Assembly: GCF_042682685.1 (NCBI RefSeq)
Contig: NZ_JBHUHX010000047.1
Span: 124,001 to 188,000 of the forward strand
Reading direction: 5' to 3'
DNA length: 64,000 nt
Source: Imhoffiella fuscus
Lineage (GTDB): Bacteria > Pseudomonadota > Gammaproteobacteria > Chromatiales > Chromatiaceae
Below the pieces are notes generated by a model that saw only the letters and a program-made list of their open reading frames with translations, made no database searches and was not told where the DNA came from. Made by a program: the position numbers and the translations under genes. Below, piece by piece: positions 17,860 to 27,291 of the stretch. The stretch's first letter is position 1; each line of letters begins with the position of its first letter.

Positions 17860-19110
17860 ATGCGCGTCCTGATGATCTCGGATGTCTATTTTCCTCGCGT
17901 CACCGGCGTTTCGACGTCGATACAGACGTTTGCACGCGAGTTCGTCGCCAAGGGACACGAGGTCACCCTCATCGCGCCCGATTATGGCAGTAGCGCGCAA
18001 GAACCTTTCGAGATCATCCGCGTACCCTCGCGCTACCTGCCGATCGACCCGGAGGACCGCATCCTGCAGCCGTTCAGAATCCGGGGACTCACCGCCTCAC
18101 TCGCCAGCCGAGGGTTCGACCTGCTGCACATTCAAACCCCCTTCATCGCCCACTATTCCGGTCTGGCACTGGCGAAGCGATTGGGCATCCCCGTCGTCGA
18201 GAGCTATCACACCTTCTTCGAGCAATACCTGCATCACTACGTCTCTTTCGTTCCATCCCGCTGGCTGCGGGGTGCCGCGCGCTATTTCTCGACCGCCCAG
18301 TGCAACGCGGTGGACGCGCTGGCGGTACCCTCGCAGGCGATGCTCGACGTGCTCGCGCACTACGGCGTCAATACCCGCGCGCAGGTCATTCCGACTGGGA
18401 TCGAACTGGTTCAGTTCAGCCAGGGCGACGGCAGCCGCTTCCGCGCGCGCTACGGCATTCCGCCGGAGCGGCCCATGCTGGTCCATGTCAGCCGGCTGGC
18501 ATTCGAGAAGAACATCGAATTCGTCCTGCGTTCCTTCGCCCGGGTCGTGAAACAGGTCCCGAACGCGCTGCTGGCGATCGCCGGAGAAGGCCCCGCCAAA
18601 CAGCCGCTCGAACGGCTGACCGCCAAGCTGGGGCTCACAGACAACACGCTCTTCACCGGTTATCTGGACCGGGACGGCTCGCTGGAGGATTGCTATAGCG
18701 CCGGCTCGGCCTTCATCTTCGCCTCGCGCACCGAGACACAGGGATTGGTCCTGCTCGAAGCCATGGCGCTTGGCGTACCGGTCGTCTCGACGGCGGTCAT
18801 GGGCACGAAAGAGGTCTTGGGAGACGGTCGAGGCTCGCTCATCGCCGAGGAAAATGAGGAGGACTTCGCCAACAAGGCGATCCGCCTGCTGACCGACCGA
18901 TCGCTCCGCGAGCGGCTCTCGGCAGAGGCGGTGGAACACGCCCGCTCATGGTCGTCGCCGGTACTGGCCGAGCGGATGCTCGAACTCTACGAGGAGGTCG
19001 TGGAAAAGGGGCGCGGAAAGGGACATCCTGCGGTCGCAGCCAACCACGCCCATTCGGAAGAGCGCGGCCGGCCATCGGCTCCGGAACTGACACGGACTCA
19101 AGCCGGCTGA
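17860..19110 (+). CDS. GT4-family glycosyltransferase
   Basis: 416 aa, soluble, GT-B fold. N-terminal MRVLMISDVYFPRVTGVSTS with the glycine loop, acceptor-domain HIQTPFIAHYSG and SYHTFFEQYLHHY, then a nucleotide-sugar domain with VSRLAFEKNIEFVLRSF, GEGP and the E-x7-E motif ETQGLVLLEAMALG. This arrangement is like glycolipid-forming enzymes (alpha-glucosyl/mannosyl-diacylglycerol synthases), so a lipid acceptor is a fair guess. The last ~40 residues are polar and likely disordered. It is monocistronic and 83 bp from the divergent Rap1a-like gene. Confidence 0.88.
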   Translation: MRVLMISDVYFPRVTGVSTSIQTFAREFVAKGHEVTLIAPDYGSSAQEPFEIIRVPSRYLPIDPEDRILQPFRIRGLTASLASRGFDLLHIQTPFIAHYSGLALAKRLGIPVVESYHTFFEQYLHHYVSFVPSRWLRGAARYFSTAQCNAVDALAVPSQAMLDVLAHYGVNTRAQVIPTGIELVQFSQGDGSRFRARYGIPPERPMLVHVSRLAFEKNIEFVLRSFARVVKQVPNALLAIAGEGPAKQPLERLTAKLGLTDNTLFTGYLDRDGSLEDCYSAGSAFIFASRTETQGLVLLEAMALGVPVVSTAVMGTKEVLGDGRGSLIAEENEEDFANKAIRLLTDRSLRERLSAEAVEHARSWSSPVLAERMLELYEEVVEKGRGKGHPAVAANHAHSEERGRPSAPELTRTQAG

Positions 19111-19148
19111 TTCGAACCGGCCCGGAAACTGAAGAACGAAAACGCCAC

Positions 19149-19382
19149 TCAGGCCATCACATCGATCAGGGTACCGAGCATCTCGTCTGCGGCACCCACG
19201 ACCTTCGTCGACGCCTCGGCCTGACGCAGGCTCTGCGTCTGCTCCACGAGCGGCTCGGCGACGTCGCGACTGGCCGTCCCGTTCATCTGCTGGCTGCTCG
19301 CAATCTCGGCCGCGCTGCGACTCATGCCATTCATGCCGACCGACATGCCGGCGAGCCCCGATTGTAAGGCGCTCGAAACCAT
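19149..19382 (-). CDS. Mini flagellar rod/hook-like protein, 77 aa
   Basis: From ATG 19382. The N-terminus VSSALQSGLAGMSVGMNGM and the C-terminus RQAEASTKVVGAADEMLGTLIDV resemble the two ends of flagellar rod/hook proteins (FlgB/C/E/G type), which pair as a coiled coil; the large middle domain is absent. No other flagellar gene is nearby. Similar short proteins occur alone in other proteobacteria as far as I recall, without known function. No signal peptide. Confidence 0.65.
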   Translation of the reverse strand: MVSSALQSGLAGMSVGMNGMSRSAAEIASSQQMNGTASRDVAEPLVEQTQSLRQAEASTKVVGAADEMLGTLIDVMA

Positions 19383-19478
19383 CATGGCCCTCACCTCGCT
19401 TGTAAATCCAGCCTTTGGACCACTCTAGCGCAAAGACCAACCGCGATCATCGTGAATGGTCCGCCTTTTAGATGTGCG

Positions 19479-20255
19479 TCACGAATCCGTGCGGCCATGC
19501 CCGGCCGCACGACTGGCGAGAGCCCGCGCGGTCTCGTCGCCCAGATAGGCATGAATCAGATAACGCCCCAGATAGATGACCGGGGTCAGGGCGATGGCGA
19601 CGACGAACTTATAGAGATAGTTGACGGTTCCGACCGCCAGGAAGAGCTCCATCGACCACTTCTGAGGCCCCAGCACGAAGGCGATATAGAGGACGACGAA
19701 GCTGTCGATGAACTGCGAAATCAGGGTCGATCCGGTCGCACGCGCCCAAACGTAACGCTCGCCGGTCAGGCGTCGAATCCGGTGGAAGATGATGACGTCG
19801 AGCAGTTGACCGACCAGAAAGGCGATCACCGAACCCGCAATGATCCACATCCCCTGGCCGAAGATGACGCTGTAGGCGGCCTGCATGTCCGGCACGCCCC
19901 GCGATGCCTGGATCCCGACCCACCAACCGGCCGGAACCAGACTGATCGCCAGATAGGCGAAGCCGAAGGCATAGATGATGAGCCCGACGGTCAGATAGGA
20001 GAGAAAACGGACCCCGCGCCGGCCGAAATACTCGTTGATGATGTCCGTCATGATGAACACCACCGGCCACAGCAGCACGCCAGCGGTGAAGTTCAAGGAA
20101 CCGGACTGACCGAACAGATCCCAGTCGAGCGGGGCGAGCCCCAGCGTATCCTCCAAGGCGAAGATCTTGACGCCGAGAAACTCGGCGATCAGCGCGTTGC
20201 AGACGAAGAATCCACCGAGAACGACGAAGAGCTTGGTCGGCCGATCGAACGTCAT
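19479..20255 (-). CDS. yhhQ: Queuosine precursor transporter (VUT/YhhQ family)
   Basis: 258 aa with six or seven membrane segments. Family marks: FIMTDIINEYFGRRGVR, GQLLDVIIFHRIRR and STLISQFIDSFVVLYIAF. YhhQ imports 7-cyano-7-deazaguanine or related bases for queuosine at tRNA position 34. It lies upstream of nothing obvious; dcd is 87 bp upstream in the same direction, so a joint transcript is possible. With cmoAB, the window carries two position-34 modification functions. Confidence 0.92.
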   Translation of the reverse strand: MTFDRPTKLFVVLGGFFVCNALIAEFLGVKIFALEDTLGLAPLDWDLFGQSGSLNFTAGVLLWPVVFIMTDIINEYFGRRGVRFLSYLTVGLIIYAFGFAYLAISLVPAGWWVGIQASRGVPDMQAAYSVIFGQGMWIIAGSVIAFLVGQLLDVIIFHRIRRLTGERYVWARATGSTLISQFIDSFVVLYIAFVLGPQKWSMELFLAVGTVNYLYKFVVAIALTPVIYLGRYLIHAYLGDETARALASRAAGHGRTDS

Positions 20256-20342
20256 GGGTTCCCCTCGCTATTCCCTGTCAGGTTCGAACGGACGCGGAGC
20301 CCCTCGCCAACCCGAACCCATGCGCAGACCGCGCCGCGACAC

Positions 20343-20906
20343 TCAGGACTTGGGCAGGGTCACACCACGCTGGCCCTGGTACTTCCCGCCACGATCTCTA
20401 TAGGAAGTCTCGCACACCTCATCCGATTCGAGGAACAGGATCTGGGCCACGCCCTCGTTGGCGTAGATCTTGGCCGGCAGTGGCGTGGTGTTGGAAAACT
20501 CCAGGGTCACGTGCCCTTCCCACTCGGGCTCCAGCGGGGTCACGTTGACGATGATGCCGCAGCGCGCATAGGTGCTCTTGCCCAGACAGATGGTCAGGAC
20601 ATTGCGCGGGATGCGGAAATACTCGACCGTGCGGGCGAGCGCAAACGAATTTGGGGGAATGATGCAGACGTCGGACTTGAGATCGACGAAGCTGTTGGAG
20701 TCGAAATTCTTGGGATCGACGATCGCCGAGTTGATGTTGGTGAAAATCTTGAACTCGTCGGCGCAGCGCACGTCGTAGCCGTAGCTCGACGTGCCGTAGG
20801 AGATCACACGCCCAGCATCGCCCTCGCGCACCTGGGCAGGTTCGAAGGGTTCGATCATCCCCTGTCCGGCCATGCGGCGGATCCAGCGGTCGGATTTGAT
20901 GGCCAT
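20343..20906 (-). CDS. dcd: dCTP deaminase
   Basis: 187 aa. Converts dCTP to dUTP for dTTP synthesis; trimeric dUTPase fold. The catalytic segment KSTYARCGIIVNVTPLEP holds the conserved Ser and Arg, and the following VTLEFSNTT holds the catalytic Glu. Start MAIKSDRWIRRMA is the usual one. The sequence is of the monofunctional deaminase type rather than the bifunctional archaeal form. Confidence 0.95.
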   Translation of the reverse strand: MAIKSDRWIRRMAGQGMIEPFEPAQVREGDAGRVISYGTSSYGYDVRCADEFKIFTNINSAIVDPKNFDSNSFVDLKSDVCIIPPNSFALARTVEYFRIPRNVLTICLGKSTYARCGIIVNVTPLEPEWEGHVTLEFSNTTPLPAKIYANEGVAQILFLESDEVCETSYRDRGGKYQGQRGVTLPKS

Positions 20907-21102
20907 CGGGAAGCCTCACACAAAAATAACGCGCGAGCATACAACGCGGCAGGGCCGCCCGCAAAATCCTCAACCCGATCGACACACGACCAACCGCCCG
21001 TAAGGCATCCCAGGCAACGGTTTTTTACCTGGATGCAGCGCAGCGAAACCCCGAACGGCGCCCGCAAGAGCGCCGCCGGGTGGGATTGACGCGCGACCGG
21101 CC

Positions 21103-22194
21103 TCAGGTGTTCTGAATGACGATGCGCGGGAATTTGGAGGCGTAGTCCTTGGCCTGCAGCGACAGCTTGGCCGCAGTCTTGCGGGCGATCTCGCGGTAGA
21201 TGGCGGTGATGCGGGATTCGGGCTGGGCGACCACGGTCGGCTTGCCGCTATCGGTCTCTTCGCGGATGTGGATGTCCAGCGGTAGCGAGCCGAGCAGATC
21301 GACACCGAACTGCTCCGACATCGAGACACCGCCTCCCTGACCGAAGATATGCTCCTCGTGGCCGCACTTGGAACAGATGTGGGTGCTCATGTTCTCGACG
21401 ATGCCGAGCACCGGCACCTCGACCTTCTGGAACATCTTGAGTCCCTTGCGGGCGTCGAGCAGTGCGATGTCCTGTGGCGTGGTGACGATGATGGCACCCG
21501 AAACCGGCACCTTCTGGGCCAGGGTCAACTGGGTGTCGCCAGTACCCGGCGGCAGGTCGATGACCAGATAGTCGAGGTCGGACCAATTGGTATCGTTGAG
21601 CAACTGCTCCAGCGCCTGGGTAACCATGGGGCCACGCCAGATCATGGGCGTCTCTTCCTCGATCAGGAAACCGATCGACATGGCCTGGAGATCGTAGCTG
21701 TTCATGGGCTCCAGGGTGCGGCCGTCATTGGACTCGGGCTTGCCGGTGATACCCAGCATGCGCGGCTGCGAGGGTCCGTAGATGTCGGCGTCCAACAGAC
21801 CCACGCGCGCGCCCTCGGCCGCGAGCGCCAGGGCCAGATTGACGGCGGTGGTCGACTTGCCGACGCCGCCCTTGCCGGAGGCAACAGCGATGATGTTCTT
21901 GACGTTGTCGATCGGCTTGAGCGACTTCTGCACCGAATGGGCCTTGATGTCCCAGTCGACCGTAACCTCGGCCGTGGCGACGCCGGGCACACCCATGACG
22001 CACGCCTGCACCGCGTCGGCGATACGCTGCTGAACACCCTGGGCCGGAAAGCCCAACCGCACCTGAACCCGAACCGCATCGCCATTGATGTCGATCGACT
22101 CGACGGCATGCGCGGCGACCAGATCGCGCCCGAGATGAGGCTCCTTATAGCCCTTGATCGCCGCTTCGACGGCTTCTTTGGTGATGTCAGACAT
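21103..22194 (-). CDS. apbC: Iron-sulfur cluster carrier protein ApbC/Mrp
   Basis: 363 aa from ATG 22194 (MSDITKEAVEAAIKGY). The N-terminal MIP18/DUF59 domain (about 1-85) is followed by a P-loop NTPase with the deviant Walker A ASGKGGVGKSTTAVN, the switch LLDADIYGPSQPRMLG and LVIDLPPGTGD. The CxxC pair in ICSKCGHEEHIFG binds a bridging 4Fe-4S cluster. ApbC delivers clusters to apoproteins. A 287-bp upstream region with two inverted repeats suggests regulation. Confidence 0.95.
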   Translation of the reverse strand: MSDITKEAVEAAIKGYKEPHLGRDLVAAHAVESIDINGDAVRVQVRLGFPAQGVQQRIADAVQACVMGVPGVATAEVTVDWDIKAHSVQKSLKPIDNVKNIIAVASGKGGVGKSTTAVNLALALAAEGARVGLLDADIYGPSQPRMLGITGKPESNDGRTLEPMNSYDLQAMSIGFLIEEETPMIWRGPMVTQALEQLLNDTNWSDLDYLVIDLPPGTGDTQLTLAQKVPVSGAIIVTTPQDIALLDARKGLKMFQKVEVPVLGIVENMSTHICSKCGHEEHIFGQGGGVSMSEQFGVDLLGSLPLDIHIREETDSGKPTVVAQPESRITAIYREIARKTAAKLSLQAKDYASKFPRIVIQNT

Positions 22195-22228
22195 GTAGGA
22201 AAACTCCGTTGACTTGTTTTTGCGCTCC

Positions 22229-22280
22229 ATCGGGCCGGAGACACTGCCGACGCTGGACTGGCGTGCGGATCCGGCCCGAT
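22229..22280 (-). promoter_or_regulatory. 11-bp inverted repeat in the apbC leader
   Basis: ATCGGGCCGGA (22229-22239) and TCCGGCCCGAT (22270-22280) form a strong stem around a 30-nt loop, 35 bases upstream of the apbC start. In RNA it would be a stable leader structure. Confidence 0.45.
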
Positions 22281-22312
22281 GCGAGAGATCGTCGGGTCGT
22301 GGCTAGCTTGGC

Positions 22313-22328
22313 ATTAGCGAATGCTAAT
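22313..22328 (-). promoter_or_regulatory. Operator-like inverted repeat ATTAGC-GAAT-GCTAAT
   Basis: Perfect 6-bp arms about 120 bp upstream of apbC. On the minus strand it follows TTGAAT, which could be a -35 with a weak -10 AAGCTA 17 bp on, so the repeat would lie within the promoter. The binding protein is unknown. Confidence 0.35.
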
Positions 22329-22481
22329 TCAACCCTGAATCGCGCACTCTATCACAGATAACCGACCTTCCAGCAAGGGAATTAGCCGCGAGCACGCCAA
22401 GCCGCAAATGGGGCGATCGACACGGGATCGCCGAACGCTCGCGCCCGAAGATCCAGACGAAAACGGCGAGGATAAGCCAAC

Positions 22482-24251
22482 TCAAAATCCCCAAACCAGC
22501 GGAGCGAGGCTGATCGTGACGCTCGCCATGAGCAGATTGAGCGGGATGCCAACCTTAAAATAGTCCGAGAAGCGATAGCCTCCGGGACCATAGACCATGA
22601 GGTTGGTCTGATAGCCGATCGGGGTCGAAAAGCTCGCCGAGGCGGCCATCATGATCGCCACGGCGAAGGGCATGAAATGGACGCCGAGCGTCTGCGAGGT
22701 CGAAAGCGCGATCGGGAACATGAGCACGGCGGCGGCGTTGTTGGTGATGAGCTCGGTGAACAGCATGGTCACCAGATAGATCGCGGCCAGCGTGACCCAG
22801 GGGTCGCCCTGAGCGAGTTGGACCAGATATTGGGCGATGAAACCGGCCGCCCCCGTGACCTCCAGCGCCCGCCCGAGCCCGAAGGAGGCGGCGATAGCGA
22901 TCAGGACCTTCCAGTCGACCGCCGCCCGCGCGGCCTGGGAACCGATGCAGCGAGTCATCAGCATCAACCCGGCCGCCAGCAGCGCCGCCTCTAGCATGGG
23001 CAGCCAGCCGAGCGCGACCAGCGTCACCATGCCCATCAGGATGGTCACCGCCATCAGCGCCCGATTCTGGCGCGGCGGATGCGAATCCGGGATCTGGCTG
23101 ACCAGGAAGAAGTCGCGCGAATTGTGCTGGCGCTCGACGAAACCGGGATCGGCCTCCATGAGCAGGGTGTCGCCCGCCCGCAGCACGATGTCGCCGATCT
23201 TGCCCGGTAGACGCTCGCCATTGCGGGCCACGGCGATCACGGCGGCGTCGTAGCGCCCGCGAAAGCGACCCTCGCGAATGCTCTGGCCCACCAGCGGGCA
23301 GGTATCCGAGACCACCGCCTCGGTCAGAAAGCGCTCGGGACGCGGAACGTCGAGCTTGAACACCTGATCGCTGGCCGGCACCAGACCGCGAAACCGCTGC
23401 AGATCCACGACCGAGTCCACCACCCCGACGAACACCAGACGGTCGCGCGCCTGCAACCGCTGATGGGGCGCGATTGCCGGCAGGATCTCGCCATCGCGCT
23501 CCAATTCGAGCAGATAGACGCCCGGCAAATGGCGCAGCCCGGCCTCCTCGATGGTGCGTCCGACCAGCGGGCTAGCCGGCTCGACCAGCATCTCGACCGT
23601 GTATTCGCGCGGATCGTCGAGATCGCTCATCACCGGACGGCGATCGGGCAATAGCCAGCGCCCAGCGATCAGCAGATAGAGGATACCGACCAGGGCGCAG
23701 GGCAGACCGACCCAGGCGATCTCGAACATGCCAAGGGTGGGCAGATCACCGTGCGCTCCCATCAGACCGTTCACGACCAGATTGGTACTGGTGCCGATCA
23801 GGGTACAGGTCCCGCCCAGAATCGAGGCGTAACTCAGCGGGATGAGCAACTTCGAGAGCGGCAGGCGGTTGCGGCGCGCCCAGTCGTTGACCGCCGGCAG
23901 AAACATGGCGACGACCGGCGTGTTGTTGAGGAAGGCGCTCATCGCCATGACCGGCGTCATGAGGCGCATCTGGGCGCGCACCAAGGTGCGCGGTCGTCCC
24001 AGCACGCCCTGCGCCAGCCAGCCGATGGCGCCCGTCTCGCGCAGACCGGCCGCAACCACATAGAGCACGGCGACCGTCACCATGCCCGCATTGGAGAACC
24101 CCTGCAGCGCCTCGGCCGGGGTCAGCACCCCGGCGAGCAGCAGCAGACTCAAGCCCCCGACCAGGACCAGGTCGGCCGACCAACGGGTGAGCGCCAGCGA
24201 TCCGATCACGCAGACGACCACCGTCACCGCGAGCCAGGCATCCCATGTCAT
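22482..24251 (-). CDS. SLC13/DASS-type permease with two TrkA-C domains, probable sulfate transporter
   Basis: 589 aa. N-terminal membrane half (about 1-205) with the family motif AFLNNTPVVAMFLP, a cytoplasmic middle of two RCK-C/TrkA-C domains (about 215-385), and a C-terminal membrane half with FTELITNNAAAVLMFPIAL. This layout is that of SAC1-like sodium/sulfate symporters. It is 52 bp downstream of cysNC, so uptake of sulfate for CysDNC is the natural inference. Other divalent anions cannot be excluded. Confidence 0.88.
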   Translation of the reverse strand: MTWDAWLAVTVVVCVIGSLALTRWSADLVLVGGLSLLLLAGVLTPAEALQGFSNAGMVTVAVLYVVAAGLRETGAIGWLAQGVLGRPRTLVRAQMRLMTPVMAMSAFLNNTPVVAMFLPAVNDWARRNRLPLSKLLIPLSYASILGGTCTLIGTSTNLVVNGLMGAHGDLPTLGMFEIAWVGLPCALVGILYLLIAGRWLLPDRRPVMSDLDDPREYTVEMLVEPASPLVGRTIEEAGLRHLPGVYLLELERDGEILPAIAPHQRLQARDRLVFVGVVDSVVDLQRFRGLVPASDQVFKLDVPRPERFLTEAVVSDTCPLVGQSIREGRFRGRYDAAVIAVARNGERLPGKIGDIVLRAGDTLLMEADPGFVERQHNSRDFFLVSQIPDSHPPRQNRALMAVTILMGMVTLVALGWLPMLEAALLAAGLMLMTRCIGSQAARAAVDWKVLIAIAASFGLGRALEVTGAAGFIAQYLVQLAQGDPWVTLAAIYLVTMLFTELITNNAAAVLMFPIALSTSQTLGVHFMPFAVAIMMAASASFSTPIGYQTNLMVYGPGGYRFSDYFKVGIPLNLLMASVTISLAPLVWGF

Positions 24252-24303
24252 CGCACGCGTCTCCGCACAGGCAGTATCAACGCATTCCGGCTCGGCATAC
24301 TCA

Positions 24304-26196
24304 TCAGTGCCCGGAAGCCGAATCGCCGATGAGCGCCATCAACCGATCGATGCAGTCCTCCATCCCCTGCTCCGCCGTGCGCAGATGCACCTCTGGACAC
24401 TCGGGCGGCTCGTAGGGACTGTCGATACCGGTGAAGTTCTTCAACGCACCGGCGCGCGCCTTGGCATAGAGCCCTTTGACGTCGCGCCGCTCGCAGTCCT
24501 CGAACGGGGTATCCACATAGACCTCGACGAACTCGCCGGGCGCGAAAAGATCCCGAGCCATGCGCCGCTCGCCGACGAAGGGCGAGATGAAGCTGACCAT
24601 CACGATCAATCCGGCATCGACCATCAGCTTGGCGACCTCAGCGACTCGGCGGATGTTCTCTACCCGATCGGCCTCGGTGAAACCGAGATCGCGATTGAGC
24701 CCATGACGCACGTTGTCGCCATCGAGCACATAGGTATGACGCCCTTCGGCATGCAGGCGCTTCTCCAGCAGATTGGCGATCGTCGACTTGCCCGAACCGG
24801 ACAGACCCGTGAACCACAGACAGCGCGGCGTCTGGTGTTTGAGATGCGCACGGCTCGCCTTATCGACCTCCAACGCCTGCCAATGGATGTTGCTGGCACG
24901 GCGCAAGGCGAAGTCGATCATGCCCGCACCGACGGTCTCGAAGCTGAGCTTGTCGACGAGGATGAAGCTGCCCAGGGTGCGGTTGAGCCGATAGGGCTCG
25001 AACACCAGCGGGGCGCTGGTCGAGAGGTTGACCGTGGCGATCTCGTTGAGCCCGAGCGTCTTGGCCGCCAGATGGGCGCCGGTGTTGACGTCCTCGCGAT
25101 ACTTGATCTCGGTGACGGTGGCCGTGACCTCGCGACAGGCGAGCTTCATCAGATATTGCCGACCCGGCGACATCAGGTGCTCGGCCATCCACAACAGTCG
25201 CGCCTCGAACTGATCGGCGACCTCGGCCGGGGCCTCGGCGGCCACCAGCACGTCGCCCCGGCTGGCATCGACCTCGTCGGCGAGCGTCAGCGTGACGGCA
25301 TCGCCCTGCCCCGCCTCATCGACCCGGTCGAAGCCGAGCCAGACCTCCTTGACCCGCGTCACCGTCCCCGAGGGCAGCACCCGAACCGCCGCGCCGACGC
25401 CGATGCGTCCCTCGGCGATACGTCCGCAGAAACCGCGAAAATCGAGGTTGGGCCGATTCACCCACTGCACCGGAAGACGGAAGGCGGAACGCTCGCCCTC
25501 GCGACCGACATCGACCTGATCCAGATAGCCCATCAGGGTCGGCCCGGAGTACCAGGACATGCGCGCGCTGGGATGCAGGACATTGTCGCCCTCCAGCCCC
25601 GAAACCGGAATCGGCTGAAGGCTGGCGAAGCCGAGCCCGTCGGCAAAGGCGCGATAGTCGGCGACGATGGCCTCGAAACGCGGGCGATCGCAGTCGATCA
25701 GATCCATCTTGTTGATCGCCAGCACGACATGCCGGATGCCCATCATGGCGGCGATGCGGGTGTGACGACGCGTCTGGGTCAGCACGCCCTTGCGTGCGTC
25801 GATCAGAATCACCGCCAGATCGGCGGTCGAGGCGCCGGTCGCCATGTTGCGCGTGTACTGCTCGTGACCGGGCGTGTCGGCCACGATATAGCGGCGGCGG
25901 TCGGTGGCGAAGAAGCGGTAGGCGACGTCGATGGTGATGCCCTGCTCGCGCTCGGCCTGCAGCCCATCGACCAGCAGCGCCAGATCGACCTTCTCGCCCT
26001 GGGTGCCGTACTGACGCGACTCGGTCTCAAGCGCCTGGAGCTGGTCGTCGAAGATGCTCTTGCTCTCGAACAGCAGACGTCCGATCAGGGTGCTCTTGCC
26101 GTCGTCGACGCTGCCGCAGGTGATGAAGCGCAGCGTCTCCTTGCCGTGCTGACCGGCGATGAAGCTGGAGATGTCCGTGGCCTGTAGCGTCGTCAT
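24304..26196 (-). CDS. cysNC: Bifunctional sulfate adenylyltransferase subunit 1/adenylylsulfate kinase
   Basis: 630 aa fusion. The CysN part (about 1-430) is an EF-Tu-like GTPase with CGSVDDGKSTLIGRLL, DTPGHEQYTRNMATG and NKMDL; it drives APS synthesis with CysD. The CysC part (about 440-630) has the P-loop GLSGSGKSTIANLLE and DGDNVRHGLNRDLGF, and phosphorylates APS to PAPS. Both active sites look complete. It shares one base with cysD (TGATG). Confidence 0.97.
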   Translation of the reverse strand: MTTLQATDISSFIAGQHGKETLRFITCGSVDDGKSTLIGRLLFESKSIFDDQLQALETESRQYGTQGEKVDLALLVDGLQAEREQGITIDVAYRFFATDRRRYIVADTPGHEQYTRNMATGASTADLAVILIDARKGVLTQTRRHTRIAAMMGIRHVVLAINKMDLIDCDRPRFEAIVADYRAFADGLGFASLQPIPVSGLEGDNVLHPSARMSWYSGPTLMGYLDQVDVGREGERSAFRLPVQWVNRPNLDFRGFCGRIAEGRIGVGAAVRVLPSGTVTRVKEVWLGFDRVDEAGQGDAVTLTLADEVDASRGDVLVAAEAPAEVADQFEARLLWMAEHLMSPGRQYLMKLACREVTATVTEIKYREDVNTGAHLAAKTLGLNEIATVNLSTSAPLVFEPYRLNRTLGSFILVDKLSFETVGAGMIDFALRRASNIHWQALEVDKASRAHLKHQTPRCLWFTGLSGSGKSTIANLLEKRLHAEGRHTYVLDGDNVRHGLNRDLGFTEADRVENIRRVAEVAKLMVDAGLIVMVSFISPFVGERRMARDLFAPGEFVEVYVDTPFEDCERRDVKGLYAKARAGALKNFTGIDSPYEPPECPEVHLRTAEQGMEDCIDRLMALIGDSASGH

Positions 26197-27110
26197 CAGA
26201 AATAGCCCTCCTGCTTCTTCTTCTCCATCGAACCCGGCTCGTCGCTATCGATGAGACGCCCCTGACGCTCCGAGTCGCGCGCGTTCAGGGTCTCGGCGAT
26301 CACCGCCTCCAGGGTGTCGGCATCGCTCTCGATGGCCGCCGTCAGCGGCCAGCAGCCGAGCGTGCGGAAACGCACCCGGCGCATCTCCGCCCGCTCGCCC
26401 TCGGCGAAGGGAAAGCGATCGTCGTCGACCATGATCCACTGCCCGCCCCGGCGCACGACCGGACGCTCGGCAGCCAGATAGAGCGGCACGATCGGAATGT
26501 TCTCTGAGTGGATGTAATGCCAGATGTCCAACTCGGTCCAGTTCGAAAGCGGAAACACCCGGATCGTCTCGCCCTCACGGATGCGCGTGTTATAGAGGTT
26601 CCACAACTCGGGACGCTGCGCCTTGGGATCCCAGCGGTGTCCAGGCGCGCGAAAGGAGAAGATGCGCTCCTTGGCCCGACTCTTCTCCTCGTCGCGCCGC
26701 GCCCCACCGAAGACCACGTCGAATCCGTGGGCGTCGAGCGCCTGTTTGAGCGCCTGGGTCTTCATCAGGTCGGTGTGATAGTTGCTGCCGTGGGTGAAGG
26801 GACCCACGCCTTCGGCCACGCCCTGGGGGTTGGTATAGCGGATCAGCTTCATGCCGCTCTCGGCCACCATGCGCTCGCGATGGGCGTACATGGCGCGAAA
26901 CTTCCAGCCGGTGTCCACATGCATCAGCGGAAAGGGCGGCGGCGCGGGATGGAACGCCTTGCGGGTCAGATGCAGCATCACCGACGAGTCCTTGCCGATG
27001 GAGTAGAGCATCACGGGATTGCGTGCCGTCGCGACGGCCTCGCGGATGATTTCGATGGATTCCGCTTCGAGCGCGAGCATGGGCGATACCTTAGATCCTT
27101 GATGGTCCAT
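26196..27110 (-). CDS. cysD: Sulfate adenylyltransferase subunit 2
   Basis: 304 aa, similar to E. coli CysD (302). ATP-pyrophosphatase fold with YSIGKDSSVMLHL and the FGGARRDEEKSRAKER segment, plus the C-terminal MRRVRFRTLGCWPLT. It forms APS from sulfate and ATP with the CysN half of the next gene. An internal ATG at 27080 has a better ribosome-binding site (AAGG, 8 nt), so the start is not certain. The 181-bp region shared with metG must contain its promoter. Confidence 0.97.
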   Translation of the reverse strand: MDHQGSKVSPMLALEAESIEIIREAVATARNPVMLYSIGKDSSVMLHLTRKAFHPAPPPFPLMHVDTGWKFRAMYAHRERMVAESGMKLIRYTNPQGVAEGVGPFTHGSNYHTDLMKTQALKQALDAHGFDVVFGGARRDEEKSRAKERIFSFRAPGHRWDPKAQRPELWNLYNTRIREGETIRVFPLSNWTELDIWHYIHSENIPIVPLYLAAERPVVRRGGQWIMVDDDRFPFAEGERAEMRRVRFRTLGCWPLTAAIESDADTLEAVIAETLNARDSERQGRLIDSDEPGSMEKKKQEGYF

Positions 27111-27291
27111 GGACGTCCCGCGAAGTATAAAGAGGTCGCCAGGACAAAGCTCGCGTTATAGCCCAATAAATCTTACTGATCGATTTGAGCGAAGGACAGG
27201 GGCTCATCGTCCCGCCGCTCGCCAACGTCGCCGCCGAATCGCCGCTCATGAGATACTTCGCCAATTTGGTCGAGATCATCCGAGCACTTCC

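Noticed and set aside
19452..21089. 545-codon open frame opposite yhhQ and dcd
   Set aside because: It runs across two real genes and their gap and has no domain.
24082..26187. 701-codon open frame opposite cysNC
   Set aside because: Antisense shadow of an unambiguous fusion gene; no recognisable domain.
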